Below are positions 1-11,999 of a stretch of 64,000 nt of DNA, piece by piece. The notes beneath the pieces were generated by a model that saw nothing but the letters and a program-made list of their open reading frames with translations, had not been told where the DNA came from and did not search any database. How positions within the stretch are numbered: the stretch's first letter is position 1; every line of letters starts with the position of its first letter. Origin of the DNA: Eupeodes corollae (taxonomy: Eukaryota; Arthropoda; Insecta; Diptera; Syrphidae); assembly GCF_945859685.1 (NCBI RefSeq), contig NC_079147.1, positions 191,067,174-191,131,173 on the forward strand, given 5' to 3'. The position numbers were made by a program, and so were the translations under genes.

Positions 1-812
1 TGAAATTATTCAGGATCAGAAATGATCGTTCAAATCAAAATGCATATCTTCCTCTTCGTGATTTTGTAGGTCAATTTAATCGTTCAAACTTGTGTACAAT
101 CGCAAAAATCGTTCAAAAATTTGAGCAAACCGGGTCTGTAGGAGATGTGAAAACACCAGTACGTGCTCCGTCCACACTAACGCGCTTACAAGGCTCAAGA
201 AATAAAACATCTGGACCATTTCAAGACTAATCAATGTTGAGAATAATGGTAAGAAATGGAAACAGTGGATGAACAAATTTTGAAGAAAATCATCTTCAGT
301 GATGAGGCACAGTTTCAATTCAGTGGAATTTTTTGGAGATTTCGGAATGATAATCCTAGATTGACTGCCAAAAAAAAATGCACCCCCAAAGAGTATCCGT
401 TTGTTGCAGTTTATGGGCTGGTTACATCATCAGGCCGTATTTTTTTTTCCAAAATGATGCTGTGAATGATGTTCGCTATCATGAGATGATAAGGAAAGAT
501 ATAGATAAGGACGATAAGTGGTTTGAACAAGACGCAGACGGTGCCACTTGCATACAGCTAACAAAACAATGCCTCGTTTGCGAAACAAATTCAATGACCG
601 TGTTATCTCTCGTGGTGGCTATATCAATTGGCCGCCAAGATCATGTGACACCGTTGGACTTCTTTCTTTATAGTTATTTTAAAAAAAGTGTACGTCGATA
701 AGCCAGCAATTATTCAAGAGCTAAAGAATGAGATAATTCGATACATTACCTGCATAGAACCTCAATTATTCCTCAGCTTCATACAAAATTAGGACCATCG
801 GATGGGGGCGTG
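1..812 (+). pseudogene. mariner/IS630-type transposase relic, upstream part (cut by the hAT insertion)
   Basis: Decayed DDE transposase of the insect mariner/IS630 kind that carries an N-terminal DUF4817-like helix-turn-helix. The first 180 bases read in one frame as the DNA-binding region (LRDFVGQFNR, VQKFEQTGSVGD). After a deletion, 256-465 reads KIIFSDEAQF, which holds the first catalytic Asp. 430-700 then reads, across several frame changes, a degraded QDGATCH block (second Asp) and TPLDFFL (third acidic motif). Stops and frameshifts occur throughout, so it is dead. The window starts inside the element, so its left end is not seen. The C-terminus is interrupted at 820 by the hAT element and resumes at 4820. 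A related relic lies at 58600-59640. Family assignment is from motifs recalled by eye; I am fairly sure of the superfamily, less of the subgroup. Confidence 0.75.
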
Positions 813-820
813 CCGCTGAG
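813..820. repeat. 8-bp target-site duplication, left copy (hAT)
   Basis: CCGCTGAG lies directly before the left end of the hAT element. The identical 8 bases follow its right end at 4812-4819. Eight-base duplications are the hallmark of the hAT superfamily. Confidence 0.93.
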
Positions 821-834
821 CAGGGGCGATTCCT
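821..834 (+). repeat. hAT terminal inverted repeat, left
   Basis: CAGGGGCGATTCCT pairs with 4798-4811 with one mismatch (fourth base G versus T). It begins immediately after the 8-bp target duplication. Confidence 0.9.
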
Positions 835-2386
835 CATAGTTAGCTGGTTTAGCGGCGCTAAACCAAGAATTTTAGAATAAATATAATTTTCTACTATGTA
901 TATTATTTGGTTAATGTTAAAAAATTCAGTTGCAGTTACAATATATGCAACTTTTCTACAAATCTTCATTTTATGAAATAAAACTCGCATACAATAATTT
1001 ATCTTAAAGCATTGGGCTTTGGGCATCGCGAAAATTTGCGCTACCAAATTTCATACATTCCACACACACAGATTTATGCACACATTCGAAAAAAACCCTA
1101 TAAAAATAAACAGAAGGGTGAGCGCAAATAAAAGCGATAACCCGGCGAAGTATACGACACATAAAAGGCACACAACTATGACACAAAAGAAAAGTTGCAC
1201 GAGTCGCAACCATGAGTTTGATGTCTCCTTTCCTTATACATCGTATGGGCTATGTGAGGAAAAACAAGACCGACGACGAATCGAACATGGTCGTCGAACA
1301 CGGCGAAAATTCATATCATATCATGTTCGTTTTTAAAAGGAGAAAATTGTGTTATCTATTTTAATTTGTGTGAAAATGAGTATGCTAGCGAACTTGGCCC
1401 AGTACTACGACAGGAATATGTTCGTTGTTTAGCGCTCTTTTTAGAGATAATACTGATTTTTGGTGTCGACTGTGTGGGGAAGGAGAAAATGGAACACAGG
1501 TGTTGTTTGAGTTTAGTAGGCGGATTTTTTAAATGTTAAATAAGAAATAGTTTTTGTGTGAAAGCGTTTTTTATCTTGAAAGGAAAGTGACTTAAGCAAG
1601 TGCATTTTATTATAAATAGTGTTTTATTAGTTGAATATTGGATGTGTTATGATCGGTATGATTTTTATGTTTATATTGCAATTATTATTAACATAATTCC
1701 ATACAAATTCATACATGCTAGAGGGAAGGCTATTTGATTTTTTTAGAACAGCTCAAATCAAAACAAGCATTTAGTTTTTAAGGGAACACATTTTTTTAAA
1801 TAACAGTAGTGCCTACTTACAACTAAGAACTATAAGCAGGCTCAAGTGAAACTATTAAGTTAAAATTTGGAAACAAATGAATAAAAATCAGTTTGAAGTG
1901 TAATTTTTCAAAGTTTTAATTAAGTATCTACAATACATACATTTCACTTTGAAGCCATGAAATTGTAATTCTTTGGCCATCTAGCTGGTTGGAATTATTA
2001 ACCACTGTAAGTATAAAGAGCAGTGAATTCCAATCGACTGTTTTACTTTTAGCATGTATGAATCGGTACACTGTACGACTTAAGGATGGTGATTCAGATT
2101 ATTTGTTGTTATTTTTTTTTTAGATTTTGGATATTTTCGATTTAAATAATTATATATTAAAAAACAATTATTTAAACAATTTTGGGCATTTATAAAATAA
2201 TGTATCAATCAATATACTTAACTATACCATCATAATTTTCAATTTTTATAACTTGTGTATGGACACATTATATCCAGTTTTAGGCTATATCTACCTACTA
2301 AGTAGTTTTAAACAGATTCTTCTTAGTATGTTTAAAAATAGATACTTCATTTTAATGATATTGGTTTAACAATAGGAACTTTTATT
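835..2386. other. 5' non-coding part of the hAT element
   Basis: About 1.5 kb between the left terminus and the first recognisable transposase codon. It contains only short frames with no family resemblance. A pyrimidine tract followed by TTGATAG just before 2392 could be a 3' splice site, so the native transposase may have had a spliced leader exon here; I could not identify such an exon. Confidence 0.4.
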
Positions 2387-3340
2387 TTGATAGGAATTGA
2401 AATGGAATCCAATACTTATCAAGCAAAGACCATAATTGAAGAATTACTAGAAAAACCATTTCGAACAAGATCGTTTTCGGAGAAGCTAATAGTAGTCAAT
2501 AATGGGCGTCCATGTCCAAAGCTTACAGATTTAAAATCAACACATAAGGAAAGACACAGAGAGTATACTCGAACCTTTAGCGAAAATCAATATTCCCTTT
2601 ACCAATGGCTAGCTGGTTGCGAGAATAAAAAGAAATTGTTTTGTTGGCCTTGTTTGCTTTTTTCTAATATCTGTTCCCCCTGGAGTTCTTCGGGTGTGGA
2701 AAATCTTAACACCCTTACTACACTTCAAAGAAAACACAAACTAAGTGCCTCCCATTTGCAATGTGTAATTAAACTAGCTACCTTTGGTCAGACTAGGATA
2801 GATGAAGCCTTAAGTTCCCAGTTAAAAGATGCTAATACGAAACATAACATTTTGGTGAAAAAAAATCGTGAGGTGTTGAAACGTCTAATAGATGTAACAT
2901 GCTTTCTTGCAAACCAGGAGTTGTCATTTAGAGGCCACAATGAATCAAGTTCATCTTTAAACCGAGGCAACTATATTGAACTACTTAATTTACTAAAAAT
3001 ATATGATCCAATTCTATCTCAACACCTTGAAACATCAACAGTTTTTAAAGGAACCTCAATGGCTATCCAAAATGATTTAATCAAAGCTGTTGCTGACCTT
3101 TTACGCGATCAAATTTCCGATAGAGTCAAACAGTCAGAGTTTGTTGCAATTATGCTTGATGAGACTTCTGACATTCAATTAAAGTCCCAATTATCCATTG
3201 TTTTCCGATATTACTTAAATAAAAAAATTCAAGAAACATTTGTTGGATTTATCGATGTAAGCTCAGGGCGGACTGCAGAGGATTTATTTAAAATAGTCAA
3301 GACACTCTTGAAAAAATATGAAATTCAAGATAAACTTCCG
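2387..3340 (+). pseudogene. hAT transposase, N-terminal portion (zinc finger, first catalytic Asp)
   Basis: An open frame of 319 codons. Residues 60-125 hold a TTF-type zinc finger (CWPC at 86-89 and His at 117 and 123) that would bind the transposon ends. Residues 190-319 match the DUF4371-type start of the RNase H-like catalytic fold, with the first catalytic Asp in MLDETSD (Asp about 258). The frame terminates at 3346 where a short deletion has joined it out of phase to the rest. Met 1 or Met 6 could be the start; a spliced upstream exon cannot be excluded. Together with the following fragment the product would be about 740 residues, a normal size for this group. Confidence 0.85.
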
Positions 3341-3342
3341 TT

Positions 3343-4578
3343 ATGAGTGGTCATTTGAATGGACTTCAAGTGAAGGTGAAGACTATTTGTCCGAAAGCAA
3401 CATTTGTTCATTGTTACGCCCACGTTTTAAATTTAGTTCTGTCTCAAGGATTAAGTAATATAAGAGAGTGTAGGATATTTTTTAGCACTCTGAATGGCAT
3501 TGCAACGTTTGCATCACATTCAAGCAAAAGAACGTATGCTTTAAAAGAAGTGTTAAAAAAAAAAATTCCAGGGTTAGCCACAACAAGATGGAGCTTTAGT
3601 TCTCGACTTGTAAATATAGTCCACTCCTACAAAGAAAACGTTCAACAATATTTTGAAGGCATCCAAGAAAATGTGACAAATATATGGGACAGTAATGATC
3701 GAATGGCTGCAACGGGTTATTCTAAATTTTTGAAAACCTTTGATACAGTCTTTCTGTTGAATGTGTTTTCAAAACTTTTTGCACATTCAGATGTACTGTT
3801 TAATACCTTACAAAACCCAAACATAGACATTGTGTTTTGTACGAACCAAATTCAGAAAATGAAACAATTTCTTGAAGTGCAAAGGAACGAAGGGTTCGAA
3901 GATATTTGGCAAGCAACGTTGCTCACTGTCCCAGAAGATGAAAAAAGAAAATCAAGAAATGATAACATGCTCTCGAGTAAAATAAAATATACAAAGTTGT
4001 TTTTTGAAATAATAGATAACTTACTTATGCAAATATTAGAAAGATTTTCATCATTGGAAAATCTGAAGTATTTTGATTTACTTAATGGGAATAAATTAAG
4101 TAATTATTCCAACAAAACTAATTTTCCGGAACCATTAATACGCAATTTAATAGAAAACTATCCAGATATATTTGAGTTCACGGTATTAAAAAACGAACTA
4201 ACTGTGTTTTATGAAAATATTCAATGCGTACAGCCAATGACCACCTCAACTGGATCATCAAAGATGATAACCCCACTAGATGTCTTGCTCTGGATAGAAG
4301 AAAATGTAGCTCACAGTTTTGAGCAAGTTTACAGGCTTTCAAAACTGATCTGCACCATACCAGCTTCAACGGCTTCTGTGGAGCGTTCCTTTTCAGCTTT
4401 GAAAAGAATAAAAACGTATCTTCGAAATACGCAAGGGCAAGAACGTTTAGTAAATTTAGCACTTATCTCTATTGAGAAAGACATTTTAAGAGAACTCAAA
4501 GAAAACGTAAATTTTTATGATAAAGTCATAGACAATTTTATAAAAGTTGAAAGAAGAATGGATTTTATTTACCGCTGA
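3343..4578 (+). pseudogene. hAT transposase, C-terminal portion (catalytic core remainder and dimerisation domain)
   Basis: A continuous 411-codon frame that begins MSGHLNGLQ, which in intact relatives directly follows the second catalytic Asp motif. The block FVHCYAHVLNLVLSQ follows at residues 22-36. The C-terminus (about residues 338-385, IPASTASVERSFSALKRIKT) is the hAT dimerisation region, highly conserved in the superfamily. It overlaps the upstream frame by four bases in another phase. The frame has no stop over 1.2 kb, so decay is recent. A deletion of some 20-25 bases at 3335-3342 is inferred from the missing motif. No downstream partner gene is present in the element. Confidence 0.87.
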
Positions 4579-4797
4579 GCAAATTTTTACTTTTTCTTTT
4601 TAAATGTTAGATTTTATATTTCGTACGGAGTTTATTTTTGTGTTATTATCTTTTGTTTGTGTTGCTCGTTATTATTTTTTTATTTATTTATTATTTAAGG
4701 ATTTATTGAACTATCGTTTTGAATAAAATGAATTATTATTTTTGAAAAAGTATTTTGATTTTCTAAAAGACCAGTAGCTAACCCTAAAATTATGACC
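4579..4797. other. hAT 3' untranslated and subterminal region
   Basis: AT-rich, with AATAAA near 4721 that could serve as a poly(A) signal. It ends in subterminal sequence (TAGCTAACCCTAAAATTATG) that partly mirrors the left subterminal region. Confidence 0.6.
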
Positions 4798-4811
4798 AGG
4801 AATCGCCACTG
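4798..4811 (-). repeat. hAT terminal inverted repeat, right
   Basis: AGGAATCGCCACTG is the inverted partner of 821-834 with one mismatch and is followed by the 8-bp target duplication. Confidence 0.9.
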
Positions 4812-4819
4812 CCGCTGAG
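4812..4819. repeat. 8-bp target-site duplication, right copy (hAT)
   Basis: CCGCTGAG, identical to 813-820. Confidence 0.93.
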
Positions 4820-4860
4820 GTCCCGGCGGCCATTTGACCGATATGTTGTTTTATACTTGA
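4820..4860 (+). pseudogene. mariner/IS630-type transposase relic, last codons after the hAT insertion
   Basis: Reads GGHLTDMLFYT then a stop at 4858-4860. This is the typical C-terminal tail of the transposase whose body lies at 1-812, where the sequence before the target duplication reads toward the same motif. It shows that the hAT element sits inside the older transposase. Confidence 0.75.
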
Positions 4861-5289
4861 TTGAGCCACAGCAAAATTATCAAATTAAAAAGAAATGACA
4901 GTAATTTCTTAAATAATTTGTGTTTTATTTAAAATCAACATTAGCCTTTTAAAATAAACCAAACTTTATAATGGACGCAGCATTGAAGAAATACCATGTT
5001 TCAGGCAACATAAGTTGCAGGAGTTATAACAATGTTAAAGCTTGTTCTAACCCTTCGTTTTGCAAGTGAAAAATGTTCAATACTTTTTAATTTGTTTAAT
5101 TAAAATGTTTCATATTTCTGGAGCCGCTTATGGCTGGATTTATTCATTGGTTTTCATACATTGAGGTTAGAAGTTTAAATAATATTTAAGTTGAAATTTG
5201 TTTTGGTCTGCTTAATTCATCGATTTGCGTCATTTGTGACGAGATTTGCTTCGAGGTAGATTGTATACAGTTTATGATTGTATATAGCG
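4861..5289. other. AT-rich interval, probably 3' remainder of the mariner-type relic plus unassigned DNA
   Basis: No frame with family resemblance and no clear terminal repeat. The first 100 bases would be the 3' flank of the old transposon; its right end could not be placed. Confidence 0.3.
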
Positions 5290-6095
5290 TTTTTGGAATG
5301 GAATTGTCCTTCCTCACATAAGGTGCTTACAATTCTGCGTTAGACTTTCTTCTCGATTGCCCCTGAGATACCGGAGTGCCTTTCGCTAAGCATCCAGGCT
5401 TTGAATCCATAGATGAATACCGACAGAATCATAGTCCTGTACAGTTGAAGTTATGGTAAGGTTCCTAAATTTAAAAATCTTTGACAGACTTTAAAAGCCG
5501 AATTTTTCCTTTTATATAGCTATCGGCTGCTATTTCTGTCTTGACCTGTTGGCAATGGTACATCTTGTTTGTGCTATAGAATCAAGGATTGCGCTTTCTC
5601 CTGGATAAGGAGGCAGGCCAAATCTCCTTTTAGAATGTAGATGTTGATTGGTCTGGATAGCAATCTGGCTATATTAATTTGGCTTGCTATGTTGGTATGT
5701 AAGTCGAGACAAATTGTTTAAGATTTCGAATTTTCTAATGGCTTTGTAAGGTTCTACCCTGTTTATGCAATTGTAGGCATAATAAATAATATTAATTTCT
5801 AGACAATTTTCCATAAATCTGATCGATTGTTGACTTGACTAGGATAAAGCTACTCTGATATTGTCCAATGATAATGTCTTAACTTATGAGGTTTCCCATT
5901 CTTCTAAGATAGAGGAACGTATCTTATAGTCGGTACTCAACAATGTGACACCTCCATAGTTACTAAAGGTTGTGACACTTACTTCTTAGCATTTCTTCAT
6001 GCTCTATGCTTGCGCTATAATTTCATCAATTCCTCTATTCAAGGTTGTCAGCTCTACTGACATGCCAAGGGCTCACAGAGTCTTGATTTGTTTGA
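5290..6095 (-). pseudogene. RTE-like non-LTR retrotransposon relic (reverse transcriptase fragments)
   Basis: Read on the minus strand, 5925-5970 gives SNYGGVTLLSTDYKI, matching the reverse-transcriptase motif NYRGISLLNIAYKI seen intact in the RTE at 26990-27060. About 5365-5435 gives IYGFKAWMLSERHSG, matching its LIYGALAWTLSKKD, followed by a degraded GEW block. The motifs are in the right order and orientation, but large parts between them are missing and several frames are needed, so this is an old deleted copy of a related element. Boundaries are approximate. Confidence 0.6.
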
Positions 6096-8337
6096 GCTTT
6101 TTTACGGGCTTTTTGACCACTTTTATTATTGTAGGTGGTATATATATAGACAAGTAATTAACACCCCAGTCAAACTTATATAGGATCGATGTAACTTGTA
6201 TCGTCTCCAGGAGAATGCATTTAAAAACCAACAGATGTTTTCCTTAAATCGTACCAACATAAATCAGAATCCACAAAGATACATTCCACAAACCTTAAAA
6301 TTTTATGCCAATAAACACAATTCTCTTAAATCCAGCACCACTGTTCCTGCGCAAACACAAAAACATTTTCTTCTCTTAAAATCATAATTCCCAACATTTT
6401 CCGGAGTAAAAAACTTTCCTATAATAAAGTCGTAGAACCATGCTATAAAAATTTTAGGACTAGGACAAATTTTCGGACTTGAAGGTAGGCTTATTCTCAA
6501 TGAAAAACAAGCACTTCTCGCTCTCCACTCTCTCTCTGCAATTTTCTCTGGGAGAAAATTGGTTTTCTCTCAAAACTCCATTTAACTTACATTTGTTGTA
6601 TAAAATGCGACAAAATATTACGAAAAAATTCAGTACTATAACGGTTTTCGTCGTCGATGAAACAAATAATTATCCTTCCAACCGGTGTTTTTTGAGAATC
6701 GTTTCATATAAATCACAGCCTTGACAAATTATTAAAAAAAAAAAGAAAAAAAGATCCAAACCCAAAACAACTGAGAATTTTGAATGTGAGAGTAGTTGTA
6801 GCTCTTTCGAATCAAATTCATTCAGTCATGATAAGCGGTTACGTTTTGAATGAGTGCAAATTGTGAAACTACTTTTATCCTTGATTGTATCTTAAGGATT
6901 TAGCCTCTAGATTGATTGTGTTGGGGGAACAAGAAAATAAAATTTAAATTAAATAACCACCCTCAAATGTTTGTTGCCACAAAATAAAAAAAGGAAAAAC
7001 TCAAATAAATCAAAGTCCTGGGAACAAATCAAAAATTCTCAAGGATCAGCTAAAAATCAACTCAACCAGGAATATACACTCGTAGTCGTACACACACCTC
7101 CAACTTCTTCATTTTCCTCTTTTTTCCCAATAGCCTTACCGTACTTATTTATTTATGCGGCAATAATTTTTTCTCCTCGCCTTTATTTCATCCGTGGTAC
7201 TTTTTTCTTCGTCTTCCATTTTCGTGTTTGTCGTGGTCGTTCGTCGGTTTTATATTCGTTGATTTTTTTCTTCTTCTTCTCGTGACGAGAGACGACGTCG
7301 GTGGATGGCGGTGGAAATATTTCCAAGTTATTCGTCCTCTTCATCAAAAGCAAAACCAAAACCAAACCGACCCCCAAACTACCCCAACAAATAAAATTTA
7401 TACCTACCAACCGACTTACTTACAAAAAATAAAAAAAAAAATATTAAGGTAAAATGAAACCAAAGGGAAAGTTCCTTCCGAACGTTGTTTGAATAATTAA
7501 TTATAATCAGCTTTTGGATTATTGTTTACATTTAACTATAACAAGTGCGAGTCCTGCAGAAAGAAAGAGGGAAAATTTAATCCCGCTCAAAGGGACAGGG
7601 AACGTTGACGACTGTGTATATCGTCAGCCAAAAAGAATTAAAACAAAAAACCACATAACTACCCCACTGCATAGTCGAACTTACAAGAATATTATTTTAC
7701 TTAACGCACCGTGATTTATGACTGAAAGGATTCACGGGAGCGAGCCTGCAATGACGTTAATTATTGAGAAGCCACAATCAATAATATCCTTGTCAAATGT
7801 ATTGATATGTTCGTTAATTGCAATGAAATATGTGAAAAGTAAAAAGAACGCAGATTTTAAATGAAAAATAATCAGAAATAAAAAGGAAGGATTGGTAAAT
7901 TGTTGTGCATATTTAAAATCTGCTTTCAAAAGAAAAGAAGTGTTCATGTGTGTGAAAGTCCTTTAAACAGGATAATACTTAGTGAAGTGAAGTGTATTTT
8001 GCAAAAAAGGGAAGGAAATAAGATTTAAGTGAATGAATGAAAGAATACATACAAAAAAGAAGATTATAAGGAAGATACAAAATTAAATAAGAAGAAATAA
8101 AATTCATAAAGAATAATTGTGTGAGTTGAGAAAAATAAAATAATAAACGGAATTAAAGAAAACGAGGAAAAAGAAAAACTCCTTCAAAAAAAAAAATCAA
8201 ATTAAAAGAAAAGGGATAAAAGTACTTTGAACTCGTCTTCGTCTTTGTCGTTGGCATCAAAGTCTTATACCGTTGTAATACATTTGAAAAAAAAGTAATA
8301 ACAAATTAAGGATTGGTAACAACTTGGATTAACCCAA
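6096..8337. other. AT-rich non-coding interval with CT-rich stretches
   Basis: No recognisable coding sequence. Noted contents are CT/GA-rich stretches near 6509-6585 (CTCTCCACTCTCTCTCTGC) and a TTC/CG-rich stretch at 7200-7310, which could be promoter or 5' leader DNA of a host gene, and long purine-rich A tracts at 7980-8220. Short overlapping frames on both strands look like chance. Confidence 0.3.
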
Positions 8338-8387
8338 ATGAAAATCTTTAACATCATGGAGGTGTTTCTTGTTGCTAATCATTTGAT
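8338..8387 (+). CDS. candidate first coding exon of an unidentified host gene (weak)
   Basis: An ATG in fair context (CCCAAATG) opens 16 codons, MKIFNIMEVFLVANHL, and ends two bases into the next codon at GTAAGT (8388-8393), a perfect 5' splice site. The upstream kilobase is purine-rich, as fly leaders often are, and CT-rich DNA lies further up. No matching acceptor or second exon is identifiable in the window. It may equally be a chance ATG before a chance GTAAGT. Confidence 0.2.
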
Positions 8388-9116
8388 GTAAGTGACGTGA
8401 TATATTTTGTTTGTATTAATTTTGTCTAAAAATTAAATTAAATGAAATTTCTGGTTAAGGAAGTTAATAGAGGAAATATTTTCCTACTTAAAATATCAAA
8501 GTTAAGGAATAATTGGGGTTATCATTTTTAATTATTTAATTAAATCTTATATAATGTAAAATATATTTTTGAGAAGAATAAAGGATTTGAAGGGGTTTTT
8601 TATTGCTTCAGAGAGGTGGGGCTACTGAGGACTCATATTGGAAGTAATTGAGTTACTTAGGTTACATAAGCTTTTGATCTGTAATTGTAATTAAAAATCT
8701 TCGACTCAAGAATTTTAGGGATGATTTTTTCTTTTTTATTTCGAGAAGGAGTAAGTGGTATTTTCTGTGAAAGAAAATTGAACGTGATGAAAGTCTTGTT
8801 TTTTCATATCAAAGGTTTTGAAAAAAAAAATAGTTGTCCTGGTCTTTTGCACTTTTTATAAAAAAGTGTGAAGACGTTAAATAAAGAAGATTGCTTTTAA
8901 AATTTCAATAATGAAGCACATCCTCATTTGATCTGCACTAAGTTTAAATTCAAAATTAGTCTTACATATTTCATTTTGCAAAAAGATTTGGATTTGAAAC
9001 TATTTTTCGAGAAAAATGCTTTTAAGTTGAATTGATCCTACCAAAACAAAAACCAAACTACGTTTTAGTAGACATTTTTAACTTTTTTAGAATTTTTTTT
9101 TCAGGTTAGATATAGT
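8388..9116. other. AT-rich non-coding interval
   Basis: No coding or structural signal beyond homopolymer tracts. If the exon at 8338-8387 is real, this would be the start of its intron. Confidence 0.3.
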
Positions 9117-11999
9117 TTTAAAGTCCCTGTACAGATAGAAGTCTTAGAGGGTAGTTTCATATTGGAATCCATGTAGATGAAGTAGAACTTAATTTTAAAT
9201 GAATCTCAAGTATGGAAAACTATTCTTTGACAGCATGTATACTTTTTCGATTACGCAAGCTTAGTTTTTAAATCAATTGAAAAAATTAATTTGTGGAAAG
9301 GTTGATCTAAAAGCTTCATAACATATGGTATATAAGGAAGATTTGTATAAGAACTTCTTCCAGCCCAAAGTGAGCTGTGGATTGTTAAATTCGTAAAAAT
9401 CAGGCCTAGCAGGAATTCCGTCGTAAATGGAAACTTTTACGATCCCCGAAATACTGTATCATGAAATTTGTTTGTTATTCAAAATTATATGAAATTTTCC
9501 ACTACGAACGTTTTAGGTAATAGTTTCTAGCGGGATTCGTAGAAGTTTCCGATTACAATCGAATTCATGAAAGTAATGATTAGTTTGTTGTAATGAATTT
9601 GTTATGTCTTTTAATAATTCAACACTTTAAATAATAAATCAAAAGATATTATTACCTGGAAGTGTTATTTTTTGGTTCACAAGTAAATCTGGAAGAAAAA
9701 AATAGTGGATTAAATTAGTAAAGAAAAATTTAAACAAAAAATGCGTATACGCCTAAGTGTACCACTTTGGATTACCAACATAGATACATACATAAAATAG
9801 CATTGCTTTTTATATGAATTTATGGGAATTTATTTAAAAGTTTATTTCACTTTGAATATAACAATATACAAACGTTACTTATTCAGTACAGAGTTTTTGT
9901 TTCTAATTTGACACAAAACCATTATTCGTACTTCCCACTTCTTATGACATTGCCCAGCACAGAAACAGGAATTCAATTTTTTAACTGGTAGACATTTCAG
10001 GAAAAAGACTAAAAGGTTTTATGAAAGGCTCTAAATGGTTTTTGCGAGGCAAACCATTGACATCTAAGGTTAAGATTTTATTTTTAGGCAAGTTTATTCG
10101 GGGTAACAAAATGGGTTAACTTTGATCAAAGTGTTTCAAGGTCATTAGTAGCCAGCTTATTTACCTAACCTAACTTACGGTTTATTGCAGTTTGTGTTCT
10201 TTCTACTTACAGCAGAACTGTTATTTGCAATATGACAAAAATATTCTTTTATATGTTTAATATCCGATATAGCGAGTTGGACTAATCTGAAGGATGTTTT
10301 GACGAAATATCTGATTACGTATTTAATTCTTTTATCCAACACTGCCTCTGGTAAGGAACTGACCAATCTCTTATTTAAAATGCATTGAAATCGTTCAGAT
10401 TTGAAACAGCAACATTTGAATATTTACGATATTGGTTAAGTCTTGGTTCGGAAGTTAATTTCGGATTTTATTTACTTGATGGCTTCACTGTATATTTAAA
10501 AGCGCATAAAAAAGCTCATTGGTTTCAAAATAAGTTCATAAAATATCTTACTGGTCTTACATCCAATTTCTTGACGAAGTTTTTAAATAAAATAAAAACT
10601 CGATCTCGTTATTCTAAGTATATCTATGAACTTCATTTTAAAAATTACAAGTTGAGCATTTCATCACATCTAATCTCATTTGTAGAACTCGAGTACTCGA
10701 CTTAGAATCCTTTTTGAGTTCTAGGAATTTTAGATTTAGGTCGAATAGAACTGAGTAATAGCTTGTAGCTATTTATATGGCGATTCGTATATAGTTCTGA
10801 CTCAAAATTCTGACATTTTACCAACAACATTTAAAAAAAAATTGTCAGCTTTCATTGGAGCGGTACTTATTTTAGGATTTAGTTCTGATATTTTCACCAT
10901 TTTTTTTCTAAATTAAAGTTGAGTTTTATTGGACATACATCATTTAAGGTTTGAATTGTTTTAAATGGATACATTTGCAGTAAATTTTTGTTACATAGAA
11001 CATCCTACTTACGATAAAAAAATTAATTTTGAGTAGTGAAATCTTTACGCATGTAAATCATGCAAAATTAAGGACATATTGAAAAGTTTCAAGAAGTTGT
11101 GAGTTTAGATGAAAAATGTTAGCAACAGTTTAGTATTATTTAATGTCATAATAGGGTGCTTTTGTTTTCTATAAACAGATTTATCTAGACTTTTATTTGG
11201 TAATGTTGTCCATATGAATATTGATTGTTTTATATTGGATATTATTTTACGAAATTTTTTAAATAGCTCTAACATAGTATGTCTATTATTGCAGACTCAA
11301 TAGCTTTGGTCATTATAAGCGCTTAGACGAATAATGTCCTCAGAAAAACTTAAATACAGTTCACGAAACATAAATAGTTCAATGAGTATAAATGATAATG
11401 TAAATTTTACACTTTATGAACCTATCAGTGTACACAACACTTTAAAACATACAGCTGCTAATTATGACTTTTTTGCAAAAAGCTGTTCAATCCAAAACCG
11501 GAATGGATCAAAAATTGGACCTTTGGAAGAAGCAAAAATATTGCTAAAGTGAGTTCTAATATGTAAGACCTCTAAATTAGAGAGTCTAATAAATCAAAAA
11601 CTCTCAAACTTCATTCTAAATCAGCGTTCTTACACTAGAGAGCTTGATGAAAAAATGAGTATAAACCCAATCGAGTTCGTATTTATCAGTAAACGTAGTG
11701 AGACTAGACCTTTTGCAAGAAATTGAAGTTTATTGTTTCTAGGCCATAGTCTTTATCTTAATTCTTACACATTTTGCTTTACTAGTTCTACTGGAATAAA
11801 GAAAAAAAGCGGTTTCATAGTATTGGAAGGTATTTAAGGCTGTACTAACTTCGATTCGATTTTTCATAATCTTGAATTTAAAGGTAAAGAACTTAAATCC
11901 ATTAAATAAAACGTTACTTAATGAAAGCAAAATTACTCCAATTCTTATGTACACTTTTTGCTACAAACCAAAAACAAACCAAGGTATATATTAAAGTGT

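Larger units (their letters stand above)
821..4811 (+). mobile_element. hAT-superfamily DNA transposon, 3,991 bp, nested in a mariner-type transposase
   Basis: Both ends are exact. The left terminus CAGGGGCGATTCCT (821-834) and the right terminus (4798-4811, CAGTGGCGATTCCT on the other strand) form a 14-bp terminal inverted repeat with one mismatch, and an 8-bp duplication CCGCTGAG flanks it. The interior carries a transposase with a TTF-type zinc finger, a DUF4371-like region and a C-terminal hAT dimerisation block, the type often annotated as zinc finger MYM-type protein 1-like. The transposase is broken once near 3340. The element interrupts the last codons of an older transposase, so it is younger than that one. 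Confidence 0.93.

Noticed and set aside
1019..1336. 105-codon frame near the left end of the hAT element
   Set aside because: His/Thr/Lys-rich with no family resemblance; not convincing as a transposase exon.
6971..7452. Overlapping frames of about 75-104 codons on both strands
   Set aside because: Caused by TTC/AAA-rich composition; no domain and conflicting strands.
10163..10174. CCTAACCTAAC, like the insect telomere repeat (also at 15275)
   Set aside because: Only two units, inside AT-rich DNA, and flies have lost that telomere repeat; chance.
11334..11552. 72-codon frame in the duplicated unit (also at 16446-16664)
   Set aside because: No family resemblance. Its identity in the second copy reflects the duplication, not selection.
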